DNA from: Vibrio maritimus
Lineage (GTDB): Bacteria > Pseudomonadota > Gammaproteobacteria > Enterobacterales > Vibrionaceae
DNA: 64,000 bases
NCBI GenBank assembly: GCA_003263775.1
Contig: JYJJ01000056.1
Coordinates: forward strand, 62,001 to 126,000
Reading direction: 5' to 3'
In this document: positions 45,038 through 55,843 of the stretch, piece by piece
Layout of the letters: the number at the start of each line of letters is the position of its first letter
Numbering within the stretch: the first letter of the stretch is position 1
Notes under the pieces: generated by a model
The model's input: the letters and a program-made list of their open reading frames with translations, nothing else
Told to the model about the DNA's origin: nothing
Database searches by the model: none
Translations under genes and position numbers: made by a program

Positions 45038-47791
45038 TTAAACCCACTTCGTCTTAGTTGCTTCTTTCACTGCAGACATAACAAGCGTCGGTAGTGATGC
45101 TGCCATGATGACACCGAATAGGTGACCTGCTGCTAGTGCTTCCGTGTTGAAGATTAGCTGACCTAGACCTGTGTAGATAACCCCTAGCGATAGAATCGCT
45201 GACACCGCTACTGCACCTAGTAGGTACGGGTTGGTGAATGGGTTTCTGCGGTATAGCGACGTAAATGTACGAGAGTCAAATAGGTGCCATAGCTGAGCAA
45301 AGACTAGCATCGCAAATGCCATTGTCTGTGCGTAGTTCGCAGAGAAGCCGTTGGTTAGTGCCCAGTTGAACGCCATGTAGCTCATGCCACCCAGTGCTAG
45401 ACCACGAGTTAGGATACGAGTACCTAAGTGGTCGCTGAAGAAGCTCTCGTTACGTTTGCGAGGCTTACGCTCCATCAGATCTTTCTCTTCTGGCTCAACA
45501 CCTAGCGCTAGCGCTGGTAGGCCGTCCGATACCAAGTTGATCCATAGAATCATCAGTGGTGTTAGCGGCAAGATAGCCTCTGGCCCCATCATTAGGAACG
45601 CAAACAGGATAACCGATACTTCACCCACGTTCGCAGTCAGAGCCTGACGGATGAACTTACGAAGGTTATCGAAGATTTGACGACCTTGGCGTACCGCTTT
45701 CACGATAGTGCTGAAGTTGTCATCCAGTAGGATAAGGTCACCTGAGTCTTTCGCTACAGACGTACCAGTAATACCCATAGCAACACCGATATCTGCACGG
45801 CGCAGTGCTGGCGCATCGTTCACACCGTCACCTGTCATCGCTGCTACTTCGTTGTTGAACTGCTGAGCCTGAACGATACGCAGCTTGTGCTCTGGCGTTA
45901 CACGAGCAAATACCGCTACTTCTGGACAGATTTGACGAAGCTTGTCATCGTCCATCTCATCAAGCTCTGCACCCGTTACAACCAAATCTTTCTCACTACG
46001 GATTATACCGATATCACGTGCAATCGCTGCCGCTGTTAGCGCGTGGTCACCAGTGATCATTACCGTTCTCACACCTGCTTGGTAGCAGCTTTCAATCGCA
46101 TCGCGTACTTCTGGACGCGGTGGATCCATGATGCCGTAAAGACCCAACACCGTAATGTCTTTCTCTAGCTCTTCAAAGTCACGCTCTAGGTCTGCTTCTG
46201 TTAGCTCTTTGAATCCAACAGCTAGCGTACGTAGTGCGTCTTGAGCAAAGTTGGCAATCGCCGCTTCGTAGTTTGCAACGATCTCAGCACTTGGGCTAGT
46301 CGCTAGTGCAAGGTTGCCGTCCGATGCTGTTGGCGTGTGCTCAACAGACGTACCGTCAACCATAAAGCCGGCTGCGTTGCGAAGAATCACATCTGGCGCC
46401 CCCTTGATAGCAAGGAAGTGGTTGCCCTCAGGGCCTTTCACGATAACCGACGCCATCTTACGAGACGAGTCGAACGGGAATTTCTCAACGATAGAGTAGC
46501 CACCTGACGTTAGCATCTCAGACTGGTTTAGACCTGCCTTCGCTGCTGCCACAATCAGAGCACCCTCAGTTGGGTTACCACGCACGGTCGACTTGTCGCC
46601 GTCCATGATGTATTCAGAATCATTACATAGCGTCGCGACGACCAGACCCTTCATCATCTCAGGGCTTTGCTTCGCATCTGTGCTGTGCGATAGCGGCTTG
46701 AATTGACCTTCAGGGCTGAAGCCTTTACCGCTTACTTCCCAGTAACGACCGCTTGCATCGTACGCCTTCATTACCTGCATTTGGTTTTGAGTTAGCGTAC
46801 CTGTCTTATCTGAACAGATAACCGTGGTCGAACCTAGCGTCTCAATCGCGGCCAGTTGCTTAGCAAGCGCATTGTTCTTCACCATGCGAGTAGAACCCAT
46901 GGTTAGAACGATCGTGATAACCGTAGGAAGACCTTCAGGAATCGCAGCTACAGACAGTGAGATACCTGTGTTTAGGATTTCTAGCCAAGGCATGCCGTAG
47001 TAAAGACCAATAGCACATACAACCGCTACCACACCCAGTGCGACTAGCATTAGCGTCTTCGCGATGGTGTCCATTCGCTCTTGCATTGGCGTCTTGGTTT
47101 CTTCGGTGTTCGCCATTAGGTCAGCGATGTGACCTACTTCGGTCTGCATACCGGTCGCAACCACTACACCTAGACCTGTACCCGATGTCACCATCGTGGT
47201 CATAAAGCCCATGTTTAGCTGGTCGCCAAGACCCACGGTTTCGTCTTCGATAACCTTAGACGTCTTGTCTACTGGCTCAGACTCACCTGTTAGCGCTGCT
47301 TCGTCGATAGATAGACGGTTAGCCTCAAGAATACGTACATCAGCCGCTAGGATGTCACCTGTGCTGATTTTTAGGATATCACCCGGAACGATGTCGCTCG
47401 CTGGGATGTCCATCCACTCACCATCACGCTTAACCTGTGCCGATGGTGCCGCCATTTGACGTAGCGCTTCCATGCCTTTCTGAGCTTTGAACTCTTGCCA
47501 GAAAGCAATCAACGCGTTGATAAAGATGATCGCCGTAATCGCGATTGCATCCACTAGGTGCCCAGTGAAATAGGAAACAATGGCACCGACACCAAGAATG
47601 AAGATAAGTGGATTTTTAAATTGGTGAAGAAACAGCTCAAGCGCAGATTTGCCCGCCTTCTCTTGCAGCTCGTTTTTTCCGTATTGTGATTGACGCTCGG
47701 CTACTTCCTTTGAAGTCAAACCTTGCTCCGTCGACACGCCCATCATCTGCTGGGTATTTTCAACGGTTTCAGTAAACCACTTTTTAGTCAT
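45038..47791 (-). CDS. P-type cation-transporting ATPase (IIA, Ca/other)
   Basis: 917 residues from the ATG at 47791 (ribosome site GGAGAG; the longer frame to 47806 adds five residues). Full set of P-ATPase marks: the actuator LTGESEPVDKT, phosphorylation CSDKTGTLTQNQM, hinge GDGVNDAPALRRADIGVAMG, helix-4 IPEGLPTV and helix-6 NLVSDGLPALALGVEPEEKDLM. N-terminal TENTQQMMGVSTEQGLTSKEV is the cation-ATPase N domain. This is the PMR1/SERCA-like bacterial group, often Ca2+ or Mn2+ exporting; metal not proven. The last helices have about ten hydrophobic segments in total. The gene appears intact. Confidence 0.92.
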   Translation of the reverse strand: MTKKWFTETVENTQQMMGVSTEQGLTSKEVAERQSQYGKNELQEKAGKSALELFLHQFKNPLIFILGVGAIVSYFTGHLVDAIAITAIIFINALIAFWQEFKAQKGMEALRQMAAPSAQVKRDGEWMDIPASDIVPGDILKISTGDILAADVRILEANRLSIDEAALTGESEPVDKTSKVIEDETVGLGDQLNMGFMTTMVTSGTGLGVVVATGMQTEVGHIADLMANTEETKTPMQERMDTIAKTLMLVALGVVAVVCAIGLYYGMPWLEILNTGISLSVAAIPEGLPTVITIVLTMGSTRMVKNNALAKQLAAIETLGSTTVICSDKTGTLTQNQMQVMKAYDASGRYWEVSGKGFSPEGQFKPLSHSTDAKQSPEMMKGLVVATLCNDSEYIMDGDKSTVRGNPTEGALIVAAAKAGLNQSEMLTSGGYSIVEKFPFDSSRKMASVIVKGPEGNHFLAIKGAPDVILRNAAGFMVDGTSVEHTPTASDGNLALATSPSAEIVANYEAAIANFAQDALRTLAVGFKELTEADLERDFEELEKDITVLGLYGIMDPPRPEVRDAIESCYQAGVRTVMITGDHALTAAAIARDIGIIRSEKDLVVTGAELDEMDDDKLRQICPEVAVFARVTPEHKLRIVQAQQFNNEVAAMTGDGVNDAPALRRADIGVAMGITGTSVAKDSGDLILLDDNFSTIVKAVRQGRQIFDNLRKFIRQALTANVGEVSVILFAFLMMGPEAILPLTPLMILWINLVSDGLPALALGVEPEEKDLMERKPRKRNESFFSDHLGTRILTRGLALGGMSYMAFNWALTNGFSANYAQTMAFAMLVFAQLWHLFDSRTFTSLYRRNPFTNPYLLGAVAVSAILSLGVIYTGLGQLIFNTEALAAGHLFGVIMAASLPTLVMSAVKEATKTKWV

Positions 47792-48269
47792 GGGGTAACT
47801 CTCCAAGTAAATTCAGTCGACATCGGTAGAAAGACAAACCGATAAAAAGCAATCGCTGAATAAAATTATGAAAACGCTCCGCTTTGCTTTTTGCATTTTT
47901 ATTAACAATTAATGCGTAAGCGGAAAGCCAAATTAAGTTACCTGAAACTGAATATCCCTGTAATTAACTTTCGGAGTGCTGACATGCACTCTAGGACGCT
48001 TCTTTGACTCAAAACAAACTTAGATTTTATTCGAGCTTCAAACGCATAAAGGCTTTGTAAGCAAAATTAAATAACACCTAATTTTGGCTGAAAGGATACT
48101 TCTGTTTTTTCGAAGTGTGAAAGTGGGTGACATTATCGGGAGGATGGTTGGGGATACAATTTGGTAACGAAATGAGATTTGGAGGGGTTTATTCAATAGT
48201 TATTCACTGCGGATATATCATTTGAATCGGAGGAATGACCACGTTGCGATGCGACGATAGGGGTGAGAA
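47792..48269. other. Intergenic region upstream of the P-ATPase gene, no gene seen
   Basis: 478 bases between the ATPase start codon and the start of the repeat element at 48270. It should contain the minus-strand promoter. GAGTGC at 47974-47979 and GCACTC at 47986-47991 form a small inverted repeat around TGACAT, the only structure noticed; it may be an operator. No coding pattern was found on either strand. Confidence 0.4.
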
Positions 48270-48402
48270 CAGGTTCTCCCCCTTAACAACGGGGCGCGTA
48301 GCCGGGGGAGCTAGAAGGGGGCTCTTTGGTTTTTGCTTTTTATTTTAATGGGCAAAAAGCAAGAAGAGCACCCTCCCGACCTCCCCTTATAAAGGGGAGG
48401 AG
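48270..48402. repeat. Palindromic REP/MITE-like element with G/C-rich hairpins
   Basis: A 130-base segment with large inverted structure: TTGCTTTTT at 48333-48341 opposes AAAAAGCAA at 48354-48362, CTCTT opposes AAGAG, and GGGGG/CACCC-type arms extend outward. The right end carries CCTCCCCTTA and AAGGGGAGG (48380-48400), the left end CTCCCCCTTA and GGGGGAG. G-rich strands interrupted by A/T give it the look of short dispersed elements that I recall from vibrio genomes. It lies between the prlC stop and the ATPase promoter. Too short to encode a transposase. Confidence 0.5.
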
Positions 48403-48409
48403 TAAAAGA

Positions 48410-50451
48410 CTAAGCACTAATCCCAGAATGACGCAGCAAGGCATCAATCTCAGGCTCACGACCACGGAAACGCTTAAACAGCTCCATCGGCTCTTCACTG
48501 CCACCCATCTCTAGGATGTTGTTTAGGAAGCTTTGACCGGTCTCTTTATTGAAGATGCCCTCTTCTTCAAAGCGAGAGTAGGCGTCTGAAGACAACACCT
48601 CTGCCCATAGGTAGCTGTAGTAGCCAGCACTATACCCACCAGCAAAGATGTGGCTAAAGCTGTGTGAGAAGCGGTTCCACTCTAGGCTTGGCAATACCGC
48701 GACCTTGGATTTCACATCCGCAAGGGTTTCCAGAACGCGTGCGCCGATGTCTGGATCGTATTCTGTGTGTAGCGTGAAATCGAACAAACCGAACTCAAGT
48801 TGGCGCAGGATAAACATCGCTGATTGGAAGTTCTTCGCTGCCAACATTTTATCTAGCATGGCTTTTGGTAGCGGCTCACCCGTCTCGTAGTGACCTGAGA
48901 TAAACGCCAGCGCCTCTTCTTCCCAGCACCAGTTCTCAAGGAACTGACTTGGTAGCTCAACCGCATCCCATGGCACACCGTTGATACCAGACACCGCACC
49001 AGTATCAATCTTGGTCAGCATGTGGTGAATACCGTGACCGGTTTCGTGGAATAGTGTTACCACTTCATCGTGAGTGAACATGGCAGGCTTATCGCTACTG
49101 GCTTGTTGAAGTTACACGTTAGGTAAGCCACAGGAGTTTGCAGCTCGCCGTCAGCATTGGTGCGGCGCACTCGGCATTCGTCCATCCATGCTCCGCCACG
49201 TTTGTGCTCGCGAGCATAGAGGTCTAGGTAGAAGCTGCCGCGCAGTGTGCCTTCACTGTCGAAGATATCGAAGAAACGTACCGACTCATGCCAAGTATCC
49301 ACGCCTTCACGTTCAGTAATTTTCATGCCGAAGACGCGATTAAGCACTTCGAACAGGCCGCTAACCACTTTTGATTCTGGGAAGTATGGACGCAGCTCTT
49401 CATCTGAGAACTGGAATAGGTGCTGCTTTTGCTTCTCGCTGTAGTAAGCAATATCCCAAAGGTTTAACTCAGTGACACCGAACTCTTTTTCAGCAAACTG
49501 GCGCAGTTCTTCAACTTCACGTTCACCTTGAGGCTTCGCTTTCGTCGCAAGATCGTTCAAGAAACCAAGCACTTGTGCTGGGCTCTCGGCCATTTTGGTC
49601 GCCAGTGATTTCTCGCTGAAGGTACCAAAGCCAAGCAAGCGTGCAATTTCGTGACGCAGTTTTAACTGCTCAGAAATGATTTCTGTATTGTCCCACTGAC
49701 CTGCAGTCGGGCCGCGATCAGAGGCGCGAGTGACGTACGCTTCGTACAACTCTTTGCGCAGTGCTTGGTTATCACAGTAAGTAAGAACCGGAAGATAAGA
49801 TGGGATATCGAGTGTTAATAGGTAGCCTTCAAGCTCTTTGGCTTCAGCCGCCGCCTTCGCTGCAGCCAGTGCTGATTCCGGCATACCCGCGAGCTCTTTC
49901 TCATCGGTGATGTGCTTAGTCCAGCCCATGGTGGCATCCAGCACATTGTTAGAAAACTGCGAACCTAGCTCTGACATGCGTTTGCTGATTTCGCCGTAGC
50001 GATGCTGCTCGTCCGCTGGCAAACCAATGCCTGAAAGCTCAAAGTCACGTAGGGAATCTTTGATGGTTTTTTGTTGAGCTTGGCTGAGCGCAGCAAACTC
50101 ATCGCTGCCTTTGATCGCTTTATAAGCTTCATACAAACCTTTGTGCTGACCCACCCAAGTGCCGTATTCAGACAAAATAGGTAGACAGCTCTCATAGGCT
50201 TCACGTAGCTCGTCGCTGTTGACCACAGAGTTCATATGGCTCACTGGTGACCAAAGGCGGCTTAGCTTGTCATCAATCTCTTCGATTGGCGCAACAACAT
50301 TGTCCCAAGTCGGGTTGGTATTGCCTTCAAGCACCGCATCAATCTTCGCGCGGCAGGCATCAATCGCTTGCTCGACTGCTGGTTTCACATGTTCTGGTTT
50401 AATTTGTGAAAAAGGAGGTAAGTCGGTAAACGTCAGTAATGGGTTTGACAT
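48410..50451 (-). CDS. prlC: Oligopeptidase A (one frameshift)
   Basis: M3-family zinc metallopeptidase, 680 codons after repair, the same as E. coli PrlC. The zinc site HETGH in VTLFHETGHGIHHML, with the third ligand in WCWEEE, is intact. The N-terminus NPLLTFTDLPPFSQIKPEHVKPAVEQAI is the family start. A missing base near 49094 splits it; repair gives FNKPVGDKPAMFTHDEVV across the junction. It degrades signal peptides and short peptides in the cytoplasm. A break in such a conserved gene is an argument for sequence error. Confidence 0.9.
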
Positions 50452-50637
50452 GCAGCGTCCCTTTTTAGTTATTGGGTTCCCTCACTCATTTGGTAGCAAG
50501 TGAGCGTAATTATTAAATAAATGTAGTCATTGGACTCGAATTTCAATCCTTACGACATGATGAAGTTGTAAGATCTCTGCCGCTTCGGGAAAGAAGAGGT
50601 TATACTTCGTGCATTATTGTCTAACCGAGTCTTTATT

Positions 50638-51477
50638 TTGCTGAGCTATCGTCACAGTTTTCACGCGGGCAACCATGCCGATGTCGTGAAGCACATAGTA
50701 CAAAGTCTTATCCTTAATTCTCTAAAAAACAAGGAAAAGCCATTCGTTTATCACGACACCCACTCTGGCGTTGGTCGCTACGATCTGACCCACGAATGGT
50801 CGGAGAAAACGGGCGAATATAAGCAAGGTATTGGCAGGCTTTGGGGTAACTCAGACATCCCAGAAGAGATCGCCAGCTACATCGAGTCGATTGATACGCT
50901 TAATAACGGTGATGCTCTGCGTTACTACCCAGGTTCACCACGTGTGGCGCGCGCACATCTGCGTTCGCAAGATCGTATGGTGCTGACTGAGCTGCATCCA
51001 AGTGACTTCCCGCTACTGGAGCAAGAGTTTCACCGCGACCGTCAGGTTAAGATCTTCAAAGAAGATGGCTTTAAGCGTCTTAAGGCGAGCTTGCCACCAG
51101 CAGAGCGTCGCGGCTTAGTACTGATTGACCCACCATACGAGCTCGCCAGGGAGTATCGCGATGTGGTGACTGCGATTGCACAGAGCCATAAGCGTTGGGC
51201 AACGGGTATTTACGCGATTTGGTACCCAGTAGTGAATCGCTATGACATCGACGACATGATTGATGGTCTAGAAGGGCTCGGCATTCGCAAGATCCTTCAA
51301 ATAGAGCTTGGGGTGTCTCCTGATACCAACGAGCGCGGTATGACAGCTTCAGGCATGATTGTTATCAATCCGCCGTGGATGCTTGAGCAGCAGATGAAAG
51401 AGATTCTGCCCTACCTAAAAGAGAAGATTGCCCCTGCAACAGGTCACTTTAAGGTGGAATGGATTGTTCCAGAATAA
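50638..51477 (+). CDS. rlmJ: 23S rRNA (adenine2030-N6)-methyltransferase
   Basis: 279 residues starting at a TTG (50638) that gives the RlmJ N-terminus (M)LSYRHSFHAGNHADVVKH. An in-frame TTG at 50617 adds seven residues without family support. The N6-adenine methyltransferase motif DPPYE is in GLVLIDPPYELAREY, and YYPGSP and ELHPSD are family blocks, as is KILQIELGVSPDTNERGMTASGMIVINPPW. Formerly YhiR. It is divergent from prlC and 166 bases away, with a weak promoter region. A hairpin terminator follows. Confidence 0.9.
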   Translation: MLSYRHSFHAGNHADVVKHIVQSLILNSLKNKEKPFVYHDTHSGVGRYDLTHEWSEKTGEYKQGIGRLWGNSDIPEEIASYIESIDTLNNGDALRYYPGSPRVARAHLRSQDRMVLTELHPSDFPLLEQEFHRDRQVKIFKEDGFKRLKASLPPAERRGLVLIDPPYELAREYRDVVTAIAQSHKRWATGIYAIWYPVVNRYDIDDMIDGLEGLGIRKILQIELGVSPDTNERGMTASGMIVINPPWMLEQQMKEILPYLKEKIAPATGHFKVEWIVPE

Positions 51478-51509
51478 GAGCTGATAAAAATCGGCGAACG
51501 AAACACAAG

Positions 51510-51550
51510 GCGCAAGCATCTGTTTTTCATAACAAGCTTGCGCTTTTTTA
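51510..51550 (+). terminator. Terminator after rlmJ
   Basis: GCGCAAGC at 51510-51517 pairs with GCTTGCGC at 51536-51543, with TTTTTTA following and an 18-base loop. Confidence 0.8.
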
Positions 51551-51685
51551 TTGCCCCAATCTCTCTCATTCAAAAAATATTTCGACTTTATTGAAATTAT
51601 TTTCGTCTTTTTCAACCTCTCCTCGTCTTACTAGTGAAAGTACTGAAGCAGTACACCTAAATTACATCCTAGTGAGGAAACCAAC

Positions 51686-52383
51686 ATGATTAAGATTGTT
51701 AGCTTTAAGATTTGTCCCTTTGTTCAACGCGTGACAGCAGCACTGGAAGCTAAGCAAATCCCTTACGAGATTGAGTACATCAGTCTAAAAGACAAACCGC
51801 AGTGGTTTTTAGATATCTCACCGAATGGCCAAGTGCCGGTGATGGTGACCGAGTCCGGCACAGCGCTGTTTGAGTCTGACGCAATTATTGAGTACATCGA
51901 GGATGAGTACGGCCCACTAGAGCAAGGCGTCAGTAATGAGCAGCGCGCTCTTGACCGCGCATGGAGCTACCTAGCTCGAAGCACTATCTTGCTCAATGCG
52001 GCACCATGAGCAGTAAAGATAAAGCAACCTTTGAGGAGCGAGCAGCGAAGCTGACTAAAGCGTTCCAAAAAGCGGAAAACCAATTGTCAGGTGAGACAAA
52101 ATTCTTTAAATCAGATGCGCTCAGCAATGTGGATATGGCGTGGTTACCCTTGCTACATCGAGCTGCCATTGTGAAGGCGCACTCAGGCTATGACTTCTTC
52201 TGTGGTCTACCTAAGATGCAAGCGTGGCAACAAAACATTCTCGAGTCGGGTTTGGTTGAGAAAACCGTATCTGAAGACTTCGATACTCTGTTTAGCAACT
52301 TCTATCTCACCAACACCTATCTGGCTGAAGGTAAAGATATGGCGCCAACATCAGGCTGCGGCACAAGTAGCTGCTGCGGTTAA
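51686..52383 (+). CDS. Glutathione S-transferase family protein with Cys-rich tail (one frameshift)
   Basis: 232 codons after repair. The thioredoxin-like N-domain starts IKIVSFKICPFVQRVTAALEAKQIPYEIEYI, with C-P-F in the active-site loop (the omega/beta-type Cys). VPVMVTESGTALFESDAIIEYIEDEY carries the cis-Pro and the glutathione-binding ES block. The C-domain is helical. A missing base near 51976 breaks the frame; repair gives RAWSYLASKHYLAQCGTM. The C-terminus TSGCGTSSCCG holds three cysteines in eight residues, unusual for a GST and suggestive of metal or thiol chemistry. A monomeric thiol-transferase is likely. The gene is not in an operon. Confidence 0.82.
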
Positions 52384-52446
52384 TCATGACGCTCTGAGGG
52401 CACCTGCTCTCAGAGTCATCGACATTAATCGTTATTAGTCATAATC

Positions 52447-52477
52447 AACGCAACTTTTTCCCATTGGAGAAAGTTGC
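52447..52477 (+). promoter_or_regulatory. Small inverted repeat upstream of gor
   Basis: GCAACTTT at 52450-52457 and AAAGTTGC at 52470-52477, a 12-base spacer, in the gap between the GST and gor genes. It could be a terminator without U-tract or a regulator site for gor. A second hairpin, CTCTGAG/CTCAGAG, lies at 52390-52420. Confidence 0.3.
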
Positions 52478-52602
52478 TAGACTCGATTTATCATACGGAC
52501 AGAGATTGTTACTCACATTTTGGGTTGTTGAGTTCTCACGACCGCGCCCCAATATGCTTTAGTACTAGCAATCAAAATATTTATAAGCTCTTGGAGAACG
52601 TA

Positions 52603-53958
52603 ATGGCAACGCATTTTGACTATATCTGTATTGGTGGCGGCAGCGGCGGTATCGCATCTGCAAACCGTGCGGCAATGTATGGCGCGAAGGTTGCGCTTAT
52701 TGAAGCGAAAGACCTAGGCGGTACTTGTGTAAACGTTGGCTGTGTCCCTAAGAAGGTGATGTGGCACGGCGCGCAAATTGCTGAAGCGATGAACCTATAC
52801 GCGGAAGACTATGGTTTTGACGTTGACGTTAAAGGCTTCGACTGGAACAAGCTGGTTGAGAGCCGCCAAGCGTACATTGGTCGTATCCACCAATCTTACG
52901 ATCGCGTACTCGGCAACAACAAAGTAAACGTTATCAAGGGCTTTGCTAAATTCGTTGACGCAAAAACCGTAGAGGTTGATGGCGAGCTATATACAGCAGA
53001 CCACATCCTTATCGCTGTCGGTGGTCGTCCAACAATTCCAAACATCCCAGGTGCTGAATACGGTATCGACTCAAACGGTTTCTTCGACTTAGACGCACAA
53101 CCTAAGCGTGTGGCTGTTGTGGGCGCAGGTTACATTGCTGTTGAGATAGCAGGCGTGCTAAGCGCACTGGGTACAGAAACACACCTATTTGTTCGTAAAG
53201 AGTCGCCACTACGTAGCTTCGATCCAATGATCATCGACACACTAGTTGAAGTAATGGATGCAGAAGGTCCGACACTGCACACTCAATCTGTGCCAAAAGA
53301 AGTGGTTAAAGAAGCAGACGGCAGCCTGACTCTTCACCTAGAGAACGGCGAGAGCCAAAACGTTGACCAGCTTATCTGGGCAATTGGTCGTCACCCAGCA
53401 ACAGACGCAATCAACCTAAGCGCAACGGGCGTTGAGACTAACGATCGCGGTTACATCAAGGTTGATGAGTACCAAACAACCAACGTTGAAGGCATCTACT
53501 GTGTGGGCGATATCATGGAAGGTGGTATTGAACTAACGCCTGTAGCAGTTAAAGCCGGTCGCCAGCTTTCTGAGCGCCTATTTAACAACAAGCCAAACGC
53601 GAAGATGGACTACGACCTCGTTCCAACCGTGGTATTTAGCCACCCGCCAATCGGCACTATCGGTTTGACTGAGCCAGAAGCAGTTGCGAAATACGGCGAA
53701 GACAACGTCAAAGTGTACACATCAGGCTTCACAGCGATGTACACCGCGGTCACTAAGCACCGTCAACCTTGTAAGATGAAGCTAGTGTGTGCGGGCGACG
53801 ATGAGAAAGTCGTGGGTCTGCACGGTATCGGCTTTACCGTGGATGAGATGATTCAAGGCTTTGCGGTAGCGATGAAGATGGGCGCAACTAAAGCAGACTT
53901 TGATTCCGTTGTGGCTATCCACCCGACGGGCTCAGAAGAGTTCGTGACTATGCGCTAA
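52603..53958 (+). CDS. gor: Glutathione-disulfide reductase
   Basis: 451 residues. FAD/NADPH flavoenzyme that keeps glutathione reduced. FAD motif [28 protein letters not shown], redox-active disulfide [21 protein letters not shown] motif [21 protein letters not shown], and the C-terminal dimer His in [12 protein letters not shown]...[11 protein letters not shown]. The long upstream extension in the frame (from 52474) has no ribosome site and is rejected; the ATG at 52603 follows TTGGAG. The neighbour GST points to a small glutathione locus. Confidence 0.95.
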   Translation: MATHFDYICIGGGSGGIASANRAAMYGAKVALIEAKDLGGTCVNVGCVPKKVMWHGAQIAEAMNLYAEDYGFDVDVKGFDWNKLVESRQAYIGRIHQSYDRVLGNNKVNVIKGFAKFVDAKTVEVDGELYTADHILIAVGGRPTIPNIPGAEYGIDSNGFFDLDAQPKRVAVVGAGYIAVEIAGVLSALGTETHLFVRKESPLRSFDPMIIDTLVEVMDAEGPTLHTQSVPKEVVKEADGSLTLHLENGESQNVDQLIWAIGRHPATDAINLSATGVETNDRGYIKVDEYQTTNVEGIYCVGDIMEGGIELTPVAVKAGRQLSERLFNNKPNAKMDYDLVPTVVFSHPPIGTIGLTEPEAVAKYGEDNVKVYTSGFTAMYTAVTKHRQPCKMKLVCAGDDEKVVGLHGIGFTVDEMIQGFAVAMKMGATKADFDSVVAIHPTGSEEFVTMR

Positions 53959-53987
53959 AAGCCGCGCAGCACACATACTATGATTTC

Positions 53988-54012
53988 AGCCCAGTTTCGA
54001 CTGGGCTGTTCT
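53988..54012 (+). terminator. Hairpin after gor
   Basis: AGCCCAGT at 53988-53995, loop TTCG, ACTGGGCT at 54000-54007, followed by GTTCT. A stable UUCG stem, weak U-tract. Confidence 0.7.
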
Positions 54013-54162
54013 ACATCTAAAGTTTCGAACCACCACACACCTTTGCGTAATCAAGCAAATACTCATTCCTATCTAACTTGAAACGCCTCGCATCGCTTGA
54101 ATATCAAGCACAGGATTAATGGTTTTCACAGTAACTAGCACATAGCCTTTGTTTTAGTTTTT

Positions 54163-54195
54163 TCTGCTGGCCAACAGAACTCATCCAGCATGAGT
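54163..54195. promoter_or_regulatory. Near-palindromic sites upstream of the chitinase gene
   Basis: TCTGCTGGCCAACAGA at 54163-54178 is a 16-base near-palindrome with only one mismatched pair, centred on GGCC, the size of a LacI- or TetR-type operator. ACTCAT at 54179-54184 and ATGAGT at 54190-54195 form a second inverted pair next to it. Both lie 40-70 bases before the chitinase start. Tentative. Confidence 0.35.
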
Positions 54196-54233
54196 CTCTG
54201 CAAACTAGCCAAATTAAATAAAAGGAACGTGAA

Positions 54234-55744
54234 ATGAAACCTTCTCATTTGTTGGCGGCTGCGACACTCGTCAGTACCAGCTTGTCCGCTCTTGCAGTCA
54301 ACCCGCAACCCGATCCGACCAACCCCACGGGTTACGTGTTACTGCGCAGCGAAGTGCAAGCCAGCGCAGCCGCCCAAACCAGTGACCCTATGTATGCGGT
54401 ATGGGCAAACGCCCTCTCCACAGCACCGAACACTGTCGTCAATGCGATTGACGCAGGATTGGCGACTAATCCCGCAACGTAAAACGTGCCGAGCGCGTCT
54501 TCCCGCGCTCAGAATGGGATTTTCTCACTCAAATGGCCGCCCCTGAGTACACCTACCAGCGTTTTTTGCAGGCCATTGGTAAGTTTCCTGCGTTTTGTGG
54601 CGACTACACCGATGGACGTGATGCCGATGCCATCTGTAAACGTTCTATCGTTACAGCATTTGCTCACTTTGCCCAAGAAACTGGCGGACATATCGCCATT
54701 GATAACACTTGGGATAACCCACTTGCGCTGGAGGAGTGGCAACAAGCCTTAGTACATGTGCGTGAAATGGGCTGGTCCGAAGGACAAGAAGGCTACACCA
54801 CAGGGTGCGGTCAAAATGATTGGCAAAACAAACGCTGGCCATGTTCACCGAACCAAGGGTACTTCGGTCGCGGCGCCAAGCAGCTTTCCTACCATTTTAA
54901 CTACGGCCCTTTCTCGGAAGTGATGTTTGATGGTGACGCGACTGTACTACTTAACAATCCCGCGTTAGTTGCTGATTCTTGGTTAAACCTAGCGTCTGCG
55001 ATTTGGTTCTTCCTGACTCCGCAAGCACCAAAACCTGCGATGTTGCATGTCATTGATCGTACATGGACGCCTTCACAGCGTGAGATTGATGCTGGTATTG
55101 GCTATGGCTTTGGTACCACGATTAATATCATCAACGGCGGCATCGAATGCGGTGAGCAAAACAAAACCAAAGGCCAACCGGTTAATCGCATTCGCTATTG
55201 GGAAGGGCTAGCAGCACACTACCAGATCCCCATTGAAGCCGATGAAGCCAACACCTGCTGGCAACAAACACCTTATGGCAGCCTCAACCTCAATGGTGCG
55301 ACCGATGTACTTTATACCAACTGGGAAGCAAGCTGGAAGTACCATGCCGATCGTCCTGGTGGTGTTTCATTTGAATGTAACCTAGTCGGATATCAAACCG
55401 CCTACTCAGCGCTGGTTCCAGGCGACTATGAAAAGTGTGTCACTAACCTCTACGGCTCTCACGCCAATTGGCCAGAGGTGCGCATTGTCGATGCATTGCC
55501 AACTGATGATAGCACTGGCGGCGGAAACACTGGTGGTGGCAATTCAGATGGGGCAATGGTGGTGGAGACACCGGTTCCGGGGCTCCTTCCGGAGTGATCA
55601 TTTGGGAAGCAGGCGTCACTCAAGCCAAGGTTGGCGATACCGTGATTCATCAAGCAAGTGTTTTACCGCCAAAAACAAACCTGCGTTTGGGAAACGCCAA
55701 CGCAAACTAACTGGTTTTGGCAGCAAGTGAATTGCCCTGCTTAA
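54234..55744 (+). CDS. Secreted GH19 chitinase with C-terminal chitin-binding module (four frameshifts)
   Basis: 504 codons after repair of four one-base deletions (about 54478, 55550-55553, 55654 and 55683). Signal peptide residues 1-21 (LSALA). The GH19 catalytic domain, about residues 85-390, has [16 protein letters not shown] (general acid Glu), [19 protein letters not shown] and the end [12 protein letters not shown] linker of GGGN repeats leads to a CBM5/12 module repaired as [31 protein letters not shown]...[11 protein letters not shown], which binds chitin. It hydrolyses beta-1,4-GlcNAc chains by inversion. Four breaks in one gene, all at short runs in an otherwise clean reading, are best explained by read errors. 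Confidence 0.82.
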
Positions 55745-55843
55745 GAACATCACCAAGATCTATAAATTACTGATTTATTATAGAAAATAGAGCGGCAGTT
55801 CGGTATCCTCTAGCCTGGTTAAAAAGGACGCATTGGCCAGACA

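Noticed and set aside
48410..50451. prlC as a pseudogene
   Set aside because: Catalytic motifs are intact on both sides of one missing base, and the same defect pattern runs through the window.
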